Source: Candidatus Berkelbacteria bacterium RIFCSPLOWO2_01_FULL_50_28
Lineage (GTDB): Bacteria; Patescibacteria; UBA1384; 2-12-FULL-50-11
DNA: 64,000 bases
Direction of reading: 5' to 3'
Assembly: GCA_001774395.1 (NCBI GenBank)
Contig: MEZX01000003.1
Span: 1,498-65,497 of the forward strand
Shown here: in pieces, positions 16,449 through 24,324 of the stretch
Layout: every line of letters starts with the position of its first letter
Numbering within the stretch: the first letter of the stretch is position 1
Program-made: the position numbers and the translations under genes
The notes under the pieces: model-generated
Databases searched by the model: none
The model's input: only the letters and a program-made list of their open reading frames with translations
Told to the model about the DNA's origin: nothing

Positions 16449-17642
16449 TTAGGCGCCAATCCCCACGAATGTTAGAGCCTTGCCGGCTTTATTGATGCGG
16501 CCAGTGCGGCCAATGCGGTGAATATAGTCGGCGTAGTTTTCCGGCGTGTCGAAGTTAATAACGTGCGAAACGTCGGGGATGTCCAGGCCGCGGGCGGCCA
16601 CGTCCGTGGCAACTAATATTTCTACACGGTCTTCTTTAAAATCTTTCAGAGCGCGCTGGCGCTGGGACTGACTTTTGTTGCCGTGAATTGAAGCCGTGCC
16701 AAATCCTCGCTCCATCAGAGCGTCATTTAACTTTTGAACGCCGTGTTTTGTGCGGCCAAAAATGAGCACTTTCTTCGCGTCTTCTTGAAGCAAGATATTG
16801 TGTAGCAGGGTCATTTTGTGGAAAGTGTCGGTAAATCGAACGATGTCCTGGTCAACGTTTTGCGAAGTTTCACGTTTTTTGACCGAGATAGTTTCGGGGT
16901 TTGTGGTGAAGCTTTGAATCAGAGCCCGGACCTCGGGTGAAATGGTGGCGGAAAAAAACAGTGACTGGCGCACTTGCGGCAGTTTGGAGATGAGCTCCCG
17001 CACATCATTAATAAAGCCCATGTCTACCATTCGATCGGCTTCGTCTAGGACGAGATTATTGAAATCGTGCAAGCGCAACGACCGTTGCCCAACGTGATCT
17101 TTCAGTCTTCCCGGCGTGCCGATAACAAACTGGGGGTTACGCCGCAGGGCGTTCAACTGAGTGCCGTAGCCGCTACCGCCCAAGCAAAGGGCCGAGTGGA
17201 TATTCATCCCGCGCGAAAAAGCTTTCAGTTCGTCGTCAATCTGAACGGCTAGCTCTCGGGTGGGAACAACTATTAAGGCTTTTTGTAGGCGATCTTTTAG
17301 CATCTTGTCGAGCAACGGCAGTAGAAACGCCGCTGTCTTACCGGTGCCGGTATCGGCAATGCCGATAACGTCTCGTCCGGTCATAACGATCGGGATAGCC
17401 TTATCTTGAATAGGGGTTGGGGTGACGTAGCCTCGAGCGACTACGCGTTCCAAGACAATTGGGGAAAGCACAAAATCCTCAAACCTGTGAGTTATCGGTT
17501 CTTGAGCTTGATCGGGCACGTCAACCGATTTGTTGACGTACATTGAGGAGTGGACACTCGAAAAGCGCGGTTGTCGCGAGCGACTTCCGAAACCTCTAGA
17601 GTTGCCAAAGCCGCGACTGCGACTTCGCATAGTATTATTCAT
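16449..17642 (-). CDS. DEAD-box ATP-dependent RNA helicase
   Basis: The 397-residue protein carries the full motif set: Q motif (PTPIQDKAIP), ADTGTGKTAA (motif I), PTRELAVQ (Ia), DEAD in VLDEADRMVD (II), SAT (III), ATDVAARGLDI (V) and HRIGRTGR (VI). The N-terminal 40 residues are rich in Arg, Ser and Gly (RSRGFGNSRGFGSRSRQ), an RNA-binding low-complexity tail unusual at this end. It heads the operon with typA and has a stable hairpin just upstream, as in cold-shock helicase leaders. Confidence 0.95.
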   Translation of the reverse strand: MNNTMRSRSRGFGNSRGFGSRSRQPRFSSVHSSMYVNKSVDVPDQAQEPITHRFEDFVLSPIVLERVVARGYVTPTPIQDKAIPIVMTGRDVIGIADTGTGKTAAFLLPLLDKMLKDRLQKALIVVPTRELAVQIDDELKAFSRGMNIHSALCLGGSGYGTQLNALRRNPQFVIGTPGRLKDHVGQRSLRLHDFNNLVLDEADRMVDMGFINDVRELISKLPQVRQSLFFSATISPEVRALIQSFTTNPETISVKKRETSQNVDQDIVRFTDTFHKMTLLHNILLQEDAKKVLIFGRTKHGVQKLNDALMERGFGTASIHGNKSQSQRQRALKDFKEDRVEILVATDVAARGLDIPDVSHVINFDTPENYADYIHRIGRTGRINKAGKALTFVGIGA

Positions 17643-17658
17643 TCTTATTACAGCCTTT

Positions 17659-17699
17659 CTACTGTTGGTTGGTTTTCCAACCGAGCTCCCGAACAGTAG
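17659..17699 (-). promoter_or_regulatory. Nested hairpin in the leader of the helicase gene
   Basis: CTACTGTT...AACAGTAG encloses a second stem GGTTGG/CCAACC with a TTTT loop. It lies 17-57 nt before the helicase start codon and could control its expression. The rest of 17700-17857 holds no gene I can see. Confidence 0.5.
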
Positions 17700-17857
17700 T
17701 GCCGCCTATCTAACGAGTGGGGCAACAATCCGAAAGCAATTTAGCTTTACTTAGTCCTGGATTGAACCCGAGGAGTCACATAAAGTTCTGCAAGCATAAC
17801 AGTAATATCGGCGAATGTCCAGCTTAAAGGGGTTGGGTTGTGATCTTGTGGTCTATT

Positions 17858-17963
17858 GTAAAGCAAACTTTACCCCCACACCGAAATGAACTTCGGTGCG
17901 GGGCAGGCATTTTTTATCCCGCCTGCTAGGAGGCTTTATGTAAAGGACGCTTTACAGTATACT
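17858..17963 (+). promoter_or_regulatory. Two matching dyads around the phosphoesterase promoter
   Basis: GTAAAG-N4-CTTTAC occurs at 17858-17873 and again as TGTAAAG-N4-CTTTACA at 17939-17956. The second dyad is followed directly by a -10 box TATACT (17958-17963), 8 nt from the ATG at 17972. Two copies of one dyad about 80 bp apart, one over the -35 position, suggest a repressor that loops or binds cooperatively. Confidence 0.6.
17874..17915 (+). terminator. Hairpin with T-run between the two dyads
   Basis: CCCC-CACCGAA pairs with TTCGGTG-GGGG, then CAGGC and six T. It lies between the two dyads. It could end a short transcript started upstream or act as an attenuator. Confidence 0.55.
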
Positions 17964-17971
17964 TTTAGGTA

Positions 17972-18625
17972 ATGGACGGCAAAGTGTTGGTGATTTCCGA
18001 TACCCATTTGACTACAAAATTTAACCCGAAGAAATTCGAGTTGCTACGTGGGCTCATAAATTCGTGCGATCAAGTTGTTATTAACGGCGATTTTTACGAA
18101 GGGTTCGTCATTAATTTTTCCCAGTTCGTGACTTCGCCGTGGCAACAATTATTCCCCATACTGAAACAGAAAAAAGCAATCTATCTGCCCGGAAACCATG
18201 AGAAGAACCTTCCGGATCACGGCTACGAGCAGTTTTGCGACCAAGTTATGGAGAAGTATGAATTCGAGCAAAACGGGGTGACATTCCATGTTTTTCACGG
18301 GCACGGTGTGGACCGAACTTTCGACGTCCGGAATCCAAATTTTCCGAGATTCATCTCTGGGGTTGTCTCTCGGTCGGAAAAAATAGTTTGCGCAGTTTTT
18401 GGGCGTCGCTACACTAAAATCTACAAGTATGAAAACCAAATTCTGAAGAGATGGAAACTCAAAAACCTACCTTTGAATGACTGGCTGATCTGCGGTCACA
18501 CCCATTTAGCCGAACTTGACGAAACGGCAAGATTTGCCAATTCAGGCTTGTTTTTGTCAGAGAAGTTGGCGAGTTACTTAACAATTGAAAACGGTAAAAT
18601 AGACCTTCACTACATCGATGGCTAG
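17972..18625 (+). CDS. Calcineurin-like metallophosphoesterase
   Basis: Metal-binding motifs of the family are all present: ISDTHL (residues 7-12), NGDFYEG (about 37), PGNHEK (about 72), FHGHGVD (about 108) and CGHTHLAE (about 172). The 217-residue size resembles UDP-2,3-diacylglucosamine hydrolase-type phosphoesterases, but the substrate cannot be read from the sequence. A lipid A role is unlikely in this lineage. The gene overlaps dnaJ by 8 nt, so both share the dyad-controlled promoter. Confidence 0.88.
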   Translation: MDGKVLVISDTHLTTKFNPKKFELLRGLINSCDQVVINGDFYEGFVINFSQFVTSPWQQLFPILKQKKAIYLPGNHEKNLPDHGYEQFCDQVMEKYEFEQNGVTFHVFHGHGVDRTFDVRNPNFPRFISGVVSRSEKIVCAVFGRRYTKIYKYENQILKRWKLKNLPLNDWLICGHTHLAELDETARFANSGLFLSEKLASYLTIENGKIDLHYIDG

Positions 18626-19226
18626 AGATTATTACGAAGTTTTAGGGGTTTCGCGTTCTGCCAGCGAGCAAGAGATAAAAAAGGCTTATCGAAGTAAGGC
18701 CCATAGACTGCATCCCGATAAAGGTGGGGATAAAGCGGCGTTTCAAGAAATAAACGAGGCCTACCAAGTTTTGAGTGATAAAAATAAAAAAGCCCAGTAC
18801 GACCAGTTTGGCTCGGTCGGTCGAGGAGCCGGTGGATTTGGCGGCGCTTCACAACAGGGTGGAGGATTCGGTGGTTTTGACGGCTTTAATGTAAATTTTG
18901 GCGGCGGCCAGAGCCAGGGCGGTTTTGGCTCAATTTTTGAAGATTTATTTGAATCGGCTTTTTCGCAGGTTCAAGTCCAGCTCCAAATTTCGATCCCGCA
19001 AGCGGTTCTCGGCGATACTGTCCGTTTTAAAACTAATTTTGGCGACGAGGTCGAGTTAAGAATCCCGCCAGCTACCCAAGAAGGACAGTCCTACAGGTTC
19101 AGAGGTAAAGGTCAACAAACCCGTCGCGGCCGTGGCGATCTGACGGTAGTCATCCACATAGACATCCCCCGCCGCCTATCTCGCGAACAAAAAGAGCTTT
19201 ACGAGCAACTGAAAAGAGCCTCCTAA
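18618..19226 (+). CDS. dnaJ: Short DnaJ-type co-chaperone
   Basis: The J domain (residues 1-65) carries HPD in RLHPDKGG. A Gly/Phe-rich linker (about 75-115) is followed by one C-terminal substrate-binding domain (VQVQLQISIPQAVLGD to RRLSREQKELYEQL). At 202 aa it lacks the zinc-finger domain and one of the two beta-sandwich domains of full DnaJ, similar to reduced CbpA-like forms. A second, decayed copy of its last 45-50 codons lies 1.4 kb downstream, beyond a reverse transcriptase gene. Confidence 0.9.
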   Translation: MARDYYEVLGVSRSASEQEIKKAYRSKAHRLHPDKGGDKAAFQEINEAYQVLSDKNKKAQYDQFGSVGRGAGGFGGASQQGGGFGGFDGFNVNFGGGQSQGGFGSIFEDLFESAFSQVQVQLQISIPQAVLGDTVRFKTNFGDEVELRIPPATQEGQSYRFRGKGQQTRRGRGDLTVVIHIDIPRRLSREQKELYEQLKRAS

Positions 19227-19340
19227 GTCAGCGGCCTGGGAGACCGCATCACCAACAGCTTTACGTTCATCGCTGAGATCGAAGGTCGCTTCAACCGCAA
19301 CCAACGGACGAATCGAAAGGATCGAAACGTTCAGAGCCAT
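19176..19340 (-). CDS. Short ORF running into the dnaJ junction, possibly truncated gene
   Basis: The reading frame from ATG 19340 gives a natural-looking sequence (MALNVSILSIRPLVAVEATF, then FDLSDERKAVGDAVSQAADL). At about 19227 it crosses into the antisense of dnaJ, and the final residues are only dnaJ read backwards. GGGGG abuts the ATG. It could be a gene of the reverse transcriptase element cut by insertion, or chance. Confidence 0.35.
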   Translation of the reverse strand: MALNVSILSIRPLVAVEATFDLSDERKAVGDAVSQAADLGGSFQLLVKLFLFAR

Positions 19341-19382
19341 CCCCCGAAGGCGATAGCAAGACAAGCACTTGAGCGCTTGCCA

Positions 19383-19539
19383 CCGAGTTTACTCGGCGTC
19401 GAGAGCCAGAGCTCTCACTCGGACGAGTTACAGATCGCTGTTTGGCTTAAACGATCCCCAGGCCTTTTGAGCGCGCTCTAGACTTTCCCAGAGGGGCTAG
19501 AGCATTGTCAGGTACGCTTAAACCAACCGTATCAACGGT
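19383..19539 (-). ncRNA. Structured region downstream of the reverse transcriptase gene
   Basis: A dense series of hairpins fills the gap between dnaJ and the RT gene: CCGAG/CTCGG (19383-19396), GAGAGC/GCTCTC (19401-19416), GCTCTAG/CTAGAGC (19475-19503) and ACCGT/ACGGT (19526-19539). The third is enclosed by 19444-19450 with 19518-19524, which pair fully only in the minus-strand RNA (one position is U-G there but C-A on the plus strand). That favours an RNA co-transcribed with the RT. A retron-type RNA normally lies upstream of its RT, so this may be a different kind of partner RNA. Confidence 0.45.
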
Positions 19540-19577
19540 GAAATGGAAATCAAGTCTAAAAAGATTGACCACCCCGT

Positions 19578-20549
19578 TCAGGAAGTGGCCAATTTTGGCG
19601 AGATGGTTTGAGCGCAGAGCTGGCGGTACGCGCAGTATCGATCCATTACTCGCTTCTCAGTGGAGTTGGGTCTTCGACGGTAACGCCGACCACCTTTCCG
19701 ACGAACTGAGGGGTCTTGCAGTGAGGCGAGTAGCTGGCTCATCATCCCGCTGATCTGCACCTGAGTCGCCTTGTCACACAGACCTTTTTCGATCGCGTTG
19801 TGAATAGCACCGCGAATCTTGCCGAGGTAGCTGCGTGGCAGGATGATGCTCCGATTCTGATTGAGTGTGAATCCAGCGATCTTGACTGGCCCGCGGTTCA
19901 GGTCAAGGATTTGGGTCTTACTTTCATGGATCACCAAACCAGCTTCGCGCATCAGGCCGTAGATGGCCTGGCGTTTCTTCTTGCCGATTCTCGTCATTGA
20001 CGACAAGGTGATGTCGTCGAGATAACGGGTGTACGTCAGACCGTACTGCTTGCAGAGCTCTATGAGTTTGCTGTCGAGCAGGACTGCCACGTAGAGATTG
20101 TAGAGATCGGGCGAGGCTGGTGCTCCAGTGAGCAGGCCGCCTTTGTTGTTAAGACAGTAGCGCTGGAGGAACTGTGTGACTACTTCAGATCCAAATAGAT
20201 CGCGCGGCAGAGTTGGATCAAGCTCCAACAAGACCTGGACCAACTTCTCTTCGTCAACTGTTCCGTAAGCATCCTTGATGTCTAACAGCAAAAAGTACCT
20301 ATTGTTTCGGTGCGGAAAGATGTTGGTGATTGACGAATGGCCTTTCCTGGCGCCGGTGGCCGCGGAAAGATCGGCTGGTAGCGAACGAAGGTAGCTAATC
20401 AGTGCGCTATGAACCTCTCGCATTTGAGCGTTAGGTGCGGAAATGTGACGACGTTTGGTTCTGCCGCCGAGAGGGTTCACATCCTTCAGAAAGAAGTGAC
20501 GAAAAGCTGCTCCCTCGACAGGAGCGGCCAATATTGGTTTGTTTGACAT
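19578..20549 (-). CDS. Retron-type reverse transcriptase
   Basis: The 323-residue protein has the catalytic DIKDAY (D90), TGAPASPDLYN (141-151) and YTRYLDD (173-179). It then has a thumb-like segment PVKIAGFTLNQNRSIILPRS, which corresponds to the VTG region of retron enzymes. The GAPxSP and YxDD contexts are retron-like. They do not match the diversity-generating type, which usually reads GLPLGN-SQ. There is no maturase or integrase domain, and the tail is basic (RRKGGRRYRRRPN). ATG 20549 has AGGAG 6 nt upstream. The gene lies antisense between dnaJ and a dnaJ 3' remnant. An anti-phage or abortive-infection role is possible from the family. Confidence 0.88.
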   Translation of the reverse strand: MSNKPILAAPVEGAAFRHFFLKDVNPLGGRTKRRHISAPNAQMREVHSALISYLRSLPADLSAATGARKGHSSITNIFPHRNNRYFLLLDIKDAYGTVDEEKLVQVLLELDPTLPRDLFGSEVVTQFLQRYCLNNKGGLLTGAPASPDLYNLYVAVLLDSKLIELCKQYGLTYTRYLDDITLSSMTRIGKKKRQAIYGLMREAGLVIHESKTQILDLNRGPVKIAGFTLNQNRSIILPRSYLGKIRGAIHNAIEKGLCDKATQVQISGMMSQLLASLQDPSVRRKGGRRYRRRPNSTEKRVMDRYCAYRQLCAQTISPKLATS

Positions 20550-20572
20550 CTGTTACTCCTGTTGTGGTTGAT

Positions 20573-20731
20573 GTGAAAGGGCGAAGAATTCCAGCGAAGA
20601 TGGGGCAGGGAAAGATTACGACTTACTCTTGGTTGAGTCAAGCAAAACTTTTTCAAGATGATATTCCCGGCCGGGTTCGTCTCTCTCGTGAACAAAGAGA
20701 GCTGTACGAACAGCTAAAAAACTTAAGTTAA
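20573..20731 (+). pseudogene. Decayed second copy of a dnaJ 3' end
   Basis: The frame reads VKGRRIPAKMGQGK, passes through a stretch whose best match is in the +1 frame (KDYDLLLVE), then returns to GRVRLSREQRELYEQLKNLS and a TAA. The last 17 codons match dnaJ at 19170-19226 at most positions, including RLSREQ-ELYEQL. It begins beside the start of the RT gene and overlaps the topoisomerase stop by 3 nt. Confidence 0.8.
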
Positions 20732-21783
20732 CCGGCGTTGGCTTCGAGAAATTCCAGCACCACTTCTTCTTCGGGCAGCAAACCAACGGTATCTACTTCA
20801 AGAGTGCTGATAGTATCGACTTTGGGGCCATTTCCGCTCAAGAAGCTTTCCAAAACAAACGGGTGGACGTAACATTTACGACAAACGGTGGGCGTATTAC
20901 CAAGCTCGGCGGCGACGGTTTTAATCGTGGCAGTGATCAACTTTTTGTTCTCGCGTTCGGTTTTGGCGCGCTGACACTCAGAGAGCAGAATCGCCGCCAA
21001 AATCGTCCCTCGCCAGGTACGAAAATCTTTGGCGGTGAACTCTTCGCCAGATGCATCTTGGATATACTCGTTGACATCTGCCGAATCGATACCGTGCAGG
21101 TTGTCATCCTCGTCAATAAATTGAAATAGCTCTTGCCCGGGCAAGTCTTGGAGCCTGCCGATCAGGCGAGCCAGGCGGCGATCTTCGAACTCGACGGTGT
21201 GAAACTGGCCGCTTTTACCCTTGAAGTTGATAGTGACTTTAATCGAGCCAACCTCGACGTGACGGTTACGCAAAGTGGTTAGGCCGTACGATTGGTTTTC
21301 TTTGGCGTACTGCTCGTTGCCGACGCGAATCATTGTTTTCTCGAGTAATTTAACGATTGTCGCTAAGACCTTTTCCCGTGGCAGGCCCTGCTTGTTCATG
21401 TCTTCGGACATTTGGGAGCGGATTTTTGGCAGAGCCTTGCCAAATTCGATTGTTTTTTCAAATTTGGACTGATCGCGAAATTTTAACCAGTCGGGATGGT
21501 AGCGGTACTGTTTGCGGCCTTTCTCGTCGGTGCCGATTGCTTGCAGATGGCTGTTAGCAACGGGCGAGATGACGACATTCTCCCAGCCCGGCGGCAGGAC
21601 GAGCGAACGAATTCTCTCAAGCGTTTCTGGTTCGGTGATGTTTTCGTCTTCTTTTTTGTAATAGTAAAACTTGTCGCCGCGTTTAGCGCGTTTGATTGTT
21701 AGTTGGTCTTCGCGAAAGTAACGCAACCCGGCCTCTTTGGCCGAAGCGACCGGGTCGCCGGTAAGCTCAATGACGTTTTCCAT
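20728..21783 (-). CDS. DNA topoisomerase IB
   Basis: The 351-residue enzyme relaxes supercoils through a 3'-phosphotyrosine. The catalytic set is visible: NQSYGLTTLRNRHVE and FKGKSGQFH, an Arg/Trp segment FRTWRGTILA, and the tyrosine in CRKCYVHPFVLESF near residue 308. Residues 40-90 hold the N-terminal domain (LVLPPGWENVVISP). It is of the poxvirus-like bacterial type. It starts 7 nt after an extended -10 box (TGCTACACT) and converges on the dnaJ remnant. Confidence 0.95.
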   Translation of the reverse strand: MENVIELTGDPVASAKEAGLRYFREDQLTIKRAKRGDKFYYYKKEDENITEPETLERIRSLVLPPGWENVVISPVANSHLQAIGTDEKGRKQYRYHPDWLKFRDQSKFEKTIEFGKALPKIRSQMSEDMNKQGLPREKVLATIVKLLEKTMIRVGNEQYAKENQSYGLTTLRNRHVEVGSIKVTINFKGKSGQFHTVEFEDRRLARLIGRLQDLPGQELFQFIDEDDNLHGIDSADVNEYIQDASGEEFTAKDFRTWRGTILAAILLSECQRAKTERENKKLITATIKTVAAELGNTPTVCRKCYVHPFVLESFLSGNGPKVDTISTLEVDTVGLLPEEEVVLEFLEANAG

Positions 21784-21790
21784 TGCGGTT

Positions 21791-21796
21791 AGTGTA
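21791..21796 (-). promoter_or_regulatory. Extended -10 box of the topoisomerase gene
   Basis: TGC-TACACT reads on the minus strand 7 nt before ATG 21783, with no Shine-Dalgarno: a leaderless promoter. Confidence 0.5.
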
Positions 21797-21884
21797 GCAC
21801 ATCAGATTCGAGACTCGACTTGGCTGATTGGGGCGGCAGTTCGTTGGACAAACGGTTGCCCGAGCTTGGGGCCCGGGCAATTGG

Positions 21885-22409
21885 TCATTCATCGATGATC
21901 TGGCCGATTACGATCTTTTTTTCGAGGCACTCGTCTTTAGAGGTGAAAAGGAAATAACCGGTCAGGATTTTCCCATCAAGAACTGGTTCAATCCAGCTCT
22001 CATCCTCTTGCCACATCTCGTGGTAGGGGATGTTGTGACGCTTCCACCACTTTGGTGCCATCTCTTCGCTTTCAGCTGGATCGCCCTCCCACTTTTCAGC
22101 CTCGTAGACGTAGCATTTCTGATTCCATCTCTTCTCCGGTGCCACGTCTGAGAAGTAGAAATACAGAATTGCCACCAGCCGAACCTTGATGAGGTCAGTG
22201 CCAAGTTCGTCTCTAGTTTCACGAACAACGCAATCTTCCGGCGATTCGTTCAGCTCTTCCTCGGTTTTTCCACCAGAGAAGTTCCACTTGCCTTCCCCAA
22301 AACCTCGTTTCTTCATTGCCAAGTTCACCAGATCGCCCTTGCGAATGATGCCCAGAGTGGTTTTGCGCAAACTACCAACATGAGCCCTGCGATGCTCTGT
22401 AAGGTTCAT
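21885..22409 (-). CDS. NUDIX hydrolase, MTH1/MutT-like
   Basis: The 174-residue protein (ATG 22409) hydrolyses nucleoside diphosphate-linked substrates, probably oxidised dNTPs, as suggested by GKWNFSGGK. The Nudix box reads GGK...ESPEDCVVRETRDELGT, with the REx2DELG core intact. Between the first Gly and the first Glu of the box it has about three extra residues (EEL). A -10 box TACAAC (22416-22421) lies 6 nt before the ATG, a leaderless arrangement. Confidence 0.9.
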   Translation of the reverse strand: MNLTEHRRAHVGSLRKTTLGIIRKGDLVNLAMKKRGFGEGKWNFSGGKTEEELNESPEDCVVRETRDELGTDLIKVRLVAILYFYFSDVAPEKRWNQKCYVYEAEKWEGDPAESEEMAPKWWKRHNIPYHEMWQEDESWIEPVLDGKILTGYFLFTSKDECLEKKIVIGQIIDE

Positions 22410-22454
22410 AGTCAAGTTGTAACCAAAAAAACTAAGAGAAACAATATCGGTTTA

Positions 22455-22487
22455 TAAAAAATAATGCGCGGCCACCGGGGGCCGCGC
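22455..22487 (-). terminator. Intrinsic terminator of the nitronate monooxygenase-like gene
   Basis: On the minus strand GCGCGGCC pairs with GGCCGCGC, followed by ATTATTTTTTAT. Confidence 0.8.
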
Positions 22488-22500
22488 AAAGGAGTCGGGC

Positions 22501-23943
22501 TCAGACAGTATTGCCAAGCAGGTATTCGATTGCCTGCTTAGCACCGTATGAGTCGTTCGGACCATCCATCAGGAACGGGAGAAAATCCAGATTTCCCGCA
22601 GTTACGACCGCGGGCTCTCCCTTGTTGCCTAATCTGGCCGTGACCATCAGACCATTACAGAGACATCCCCTGCCGACGGTATCTTCGAGTTTCCCGCCCT
22701 TAGCGGTATACTTCTTCTCCGGTTCGGCGGCGCATCTGTAGCCGATGGAACCGTCTGGCTTCTCGTACAGAGAGACCAGAGCGCACTGATTACAGACGCG
22801 ATCTCTCTTCCTGAAGACCTCTGGGTCAGCGATCGTCCCTTCCAGCTCTACAACTTGAAAAGGATATCCTGTTGGAGAGATGTCCATATCAGTACGAACT
22901 TTCAATGTGCCATTGTACCCCTGCCTCCGAACTTCGCGGCGAATTTCAGGATCCATTCCGGAATCGTCACTGAAAGCAAACATAGAGCCGACTTGGATGC
23001 CCATTGCGCCGACCGACAGTGCCCAGCGGAGTCTTTCCGGTGAGGCGCAAGAACCACCGATATAGAACCGCACACCGAGTGCGACGAGCTTGGCATAGTC
23101 GACAACATCCTTTTCGCCGTAGACAAGAATTTGTTCGCCGTCAGCGTTTATCGCGGGGGTTCTCGGCGGAGCGTTATGCCCGCCAGCCGTTGGCCCTTCA
23201 ACGACAAGAGCGGCGATATCTCCTTCGATCTTCGTCGCAAAGAGAATGGCAAGGGCGGTCGAGGCAACGATGGGAATGAATCCCGGCTTCTTCATCGGCG
23301 GCAATTCGCTTCCGAAGAACTTTTTGGGATCAAAACTCATCGCATACTTCTTGGTCTTTCCGTCGATACCGGCGTAATCTACGTCGTAGTGGACTACTCT
23401 TCCTTCGGCGATCGCGTCGATCACGTCAGGGATTTGTCGCGGTATGCCAGCACCCACGGTTACGAAGTCCACACCAGCCATCATCGCACCAAGGATACCG
23501 CACATCAGTGACATGGAAATTTTCGCCATGTAGTTGATGCTGACCGGATTACTGTGTCCCTCTTTCGCTAAGTAGACAAAGGCGTAGTTAGCGCAAATTG
23601 TCAGAGCGATCAAGCGAGCCGGGGGTTTGACAGTAAAAACTGGTTTACCCTTGTACTTTGCTCCAGCCGGAATCCCGCCTTCGACGAAATACTCGTCAAG
23701 CACCCCTTTGGCCATATTCTGGAACGGAAAAGTTGCCAAAGCGCGTCGAAGGTGTCCACCTAGATCGCCTTCTTGCAAAAGCCGCGCTAGCAGAATATCT
23801 GCACCGACACCCGACACGGTACCAAGTTGGCCAAGCATCGAGACGATTCGTGCTAGCGGCCAGATCGAGATATTGAATCCCATCCCTCCCTGGATAACCC
23901 GCGGGAGGCAGTGGACTTCTGTCGAACTGTTAAGTTTCTTCAA
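22501..23943 (-). CDS. Nitronate monooxygenase / PfaD-like FMN-dependent TIM-barrel enzyme
   Basis: The 480-residue product starts at TTG 23943 with AAGGAGG 8 nt upstream. It has IQGGMGFNIS at the N-terminus, GVDFVTVGAGIPRQIP, VVEGPTAGGHN and GVRFYIGGSCASPE. These are the phosphate- and FMN-binding turns of 2-nitropropane dioxygenase-type barrels. A C-terminal extension with CNQCA and CLCNGL cysteines is more like PfaD or trans-AT enoylreductase relatives and could bind metal. The substrate is unknown. The gene stands alone, with a strong ribosome site and terminator. Confidence 0.85.
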   Translation of the reverse strand: MKKLNSSTEVHCLPRVIQGGMGFNISIWPLARIVSMLGQLGTVSGVGADILLARLLQEGDLGGHLRRALATFPFQNMAKGVLDEYFVEGGIPAGAKYKGKPVFTVKPPARLIALTICANYAFVYLAKEGHSNPVSINYMAKISMSLMCGILGAMMAGVDFVTVGAGIPRQIPDVIDAIAEGRVVHYDVDYAGIDGKTKKYAMSFDPKKFFGSELPPMKKPGFIPIVASTALAILFATKIEGDIAALVVEGPTAGGHNAPPRTPAINADGEQILVYGEKDVVDYAKLVALGVRFYIGGSCASPERLRWALSVGAMGIQVGSMFAFSDDSGMDPEIRREVRRQGYNGTLKVRTDMDISPTGYPFQVVELEGTIADPEVFRKRDRVCNQCALVSLYEKPDGSIGYRCAAEPEKKYTAKGGKLEDTVGRGCLCNGLMVTARLGNKGEPAVVTAGNLDFLPFLMDGPNDSYGAKQAIEYLLGNTV

Positions 23944-24039
23944 CGCATCACCTCCTTTAGGGTATGCGGGATTATTTTAACTGCTGAGGCTGGCAAAAGA
24001 TATGGATTAGAGATTATGCTCTTGCGCTCGCCAATCATC

Positions 24040-24230
24040 AATAACCGAAAACTGGCGACTGCCACAGCGATTTCAAAGCTTGGCGAGAAATCGGAGCGTA
24101 GCGAGATCCTTCCGGTGGCGAGGAGCCGGTTTTCACCTCTCCCCGAAGGGAAGCGTGGCCAGGTATGGGGTGTGGGGAGGTAGGGGCGGCCTTCGCAACT
24201 ACGAGCCCCTCCTCCCCACAAAAAAGCTGC
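24040..24230 (+). repeat. Dispersed element, copy 1
   Basis: The core 24047-24134 is bounded by GAAAACTGG and CCGGTTTTC. It contains GGCGACTGCCACAGCG, GCGAGATCCTTCCGGTGGCG and an internal stem. An inverted second copy lies at 35281-35490. Similarity continues about 90 bp past the core. No coding sequence is visible in the 23944-24324 gap other than this element and a GC-rich hairpin (24174-24222). Confidence 0.7.
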
Positions 24231-24324
24231 GGTGCAGTTGCAAACTCACACCGCTGAAAGCGATAGGAACCATTTGACACTCAACCCAGTTGCTTGGATA
24301 CTAATTTGTAGGAGGAACAAGAGA

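Noticed and set aside
17874..17915. Known riboswitch before the phosphoesterase gene
   Set aside because: Only one simple hairpin is present and the mapped -10 box lies downstream of it, so it is not in the main mRNA.
19170..20731. Diversity-generating retroelement with dnaJ ends as template and variable repeats
   Set aside because: The two dnaJ ends differ at all bases and mostly at third codon positions, not at adenines, and the RT lacks the DGR-type motif.
22501..23943. IMP dehydrogenase
   Set aside because: The barrel shares glycine-rich turns, but the IMPDH active-site Cys loop is missing; the nitronate monooxygenase-type motifs fit better.
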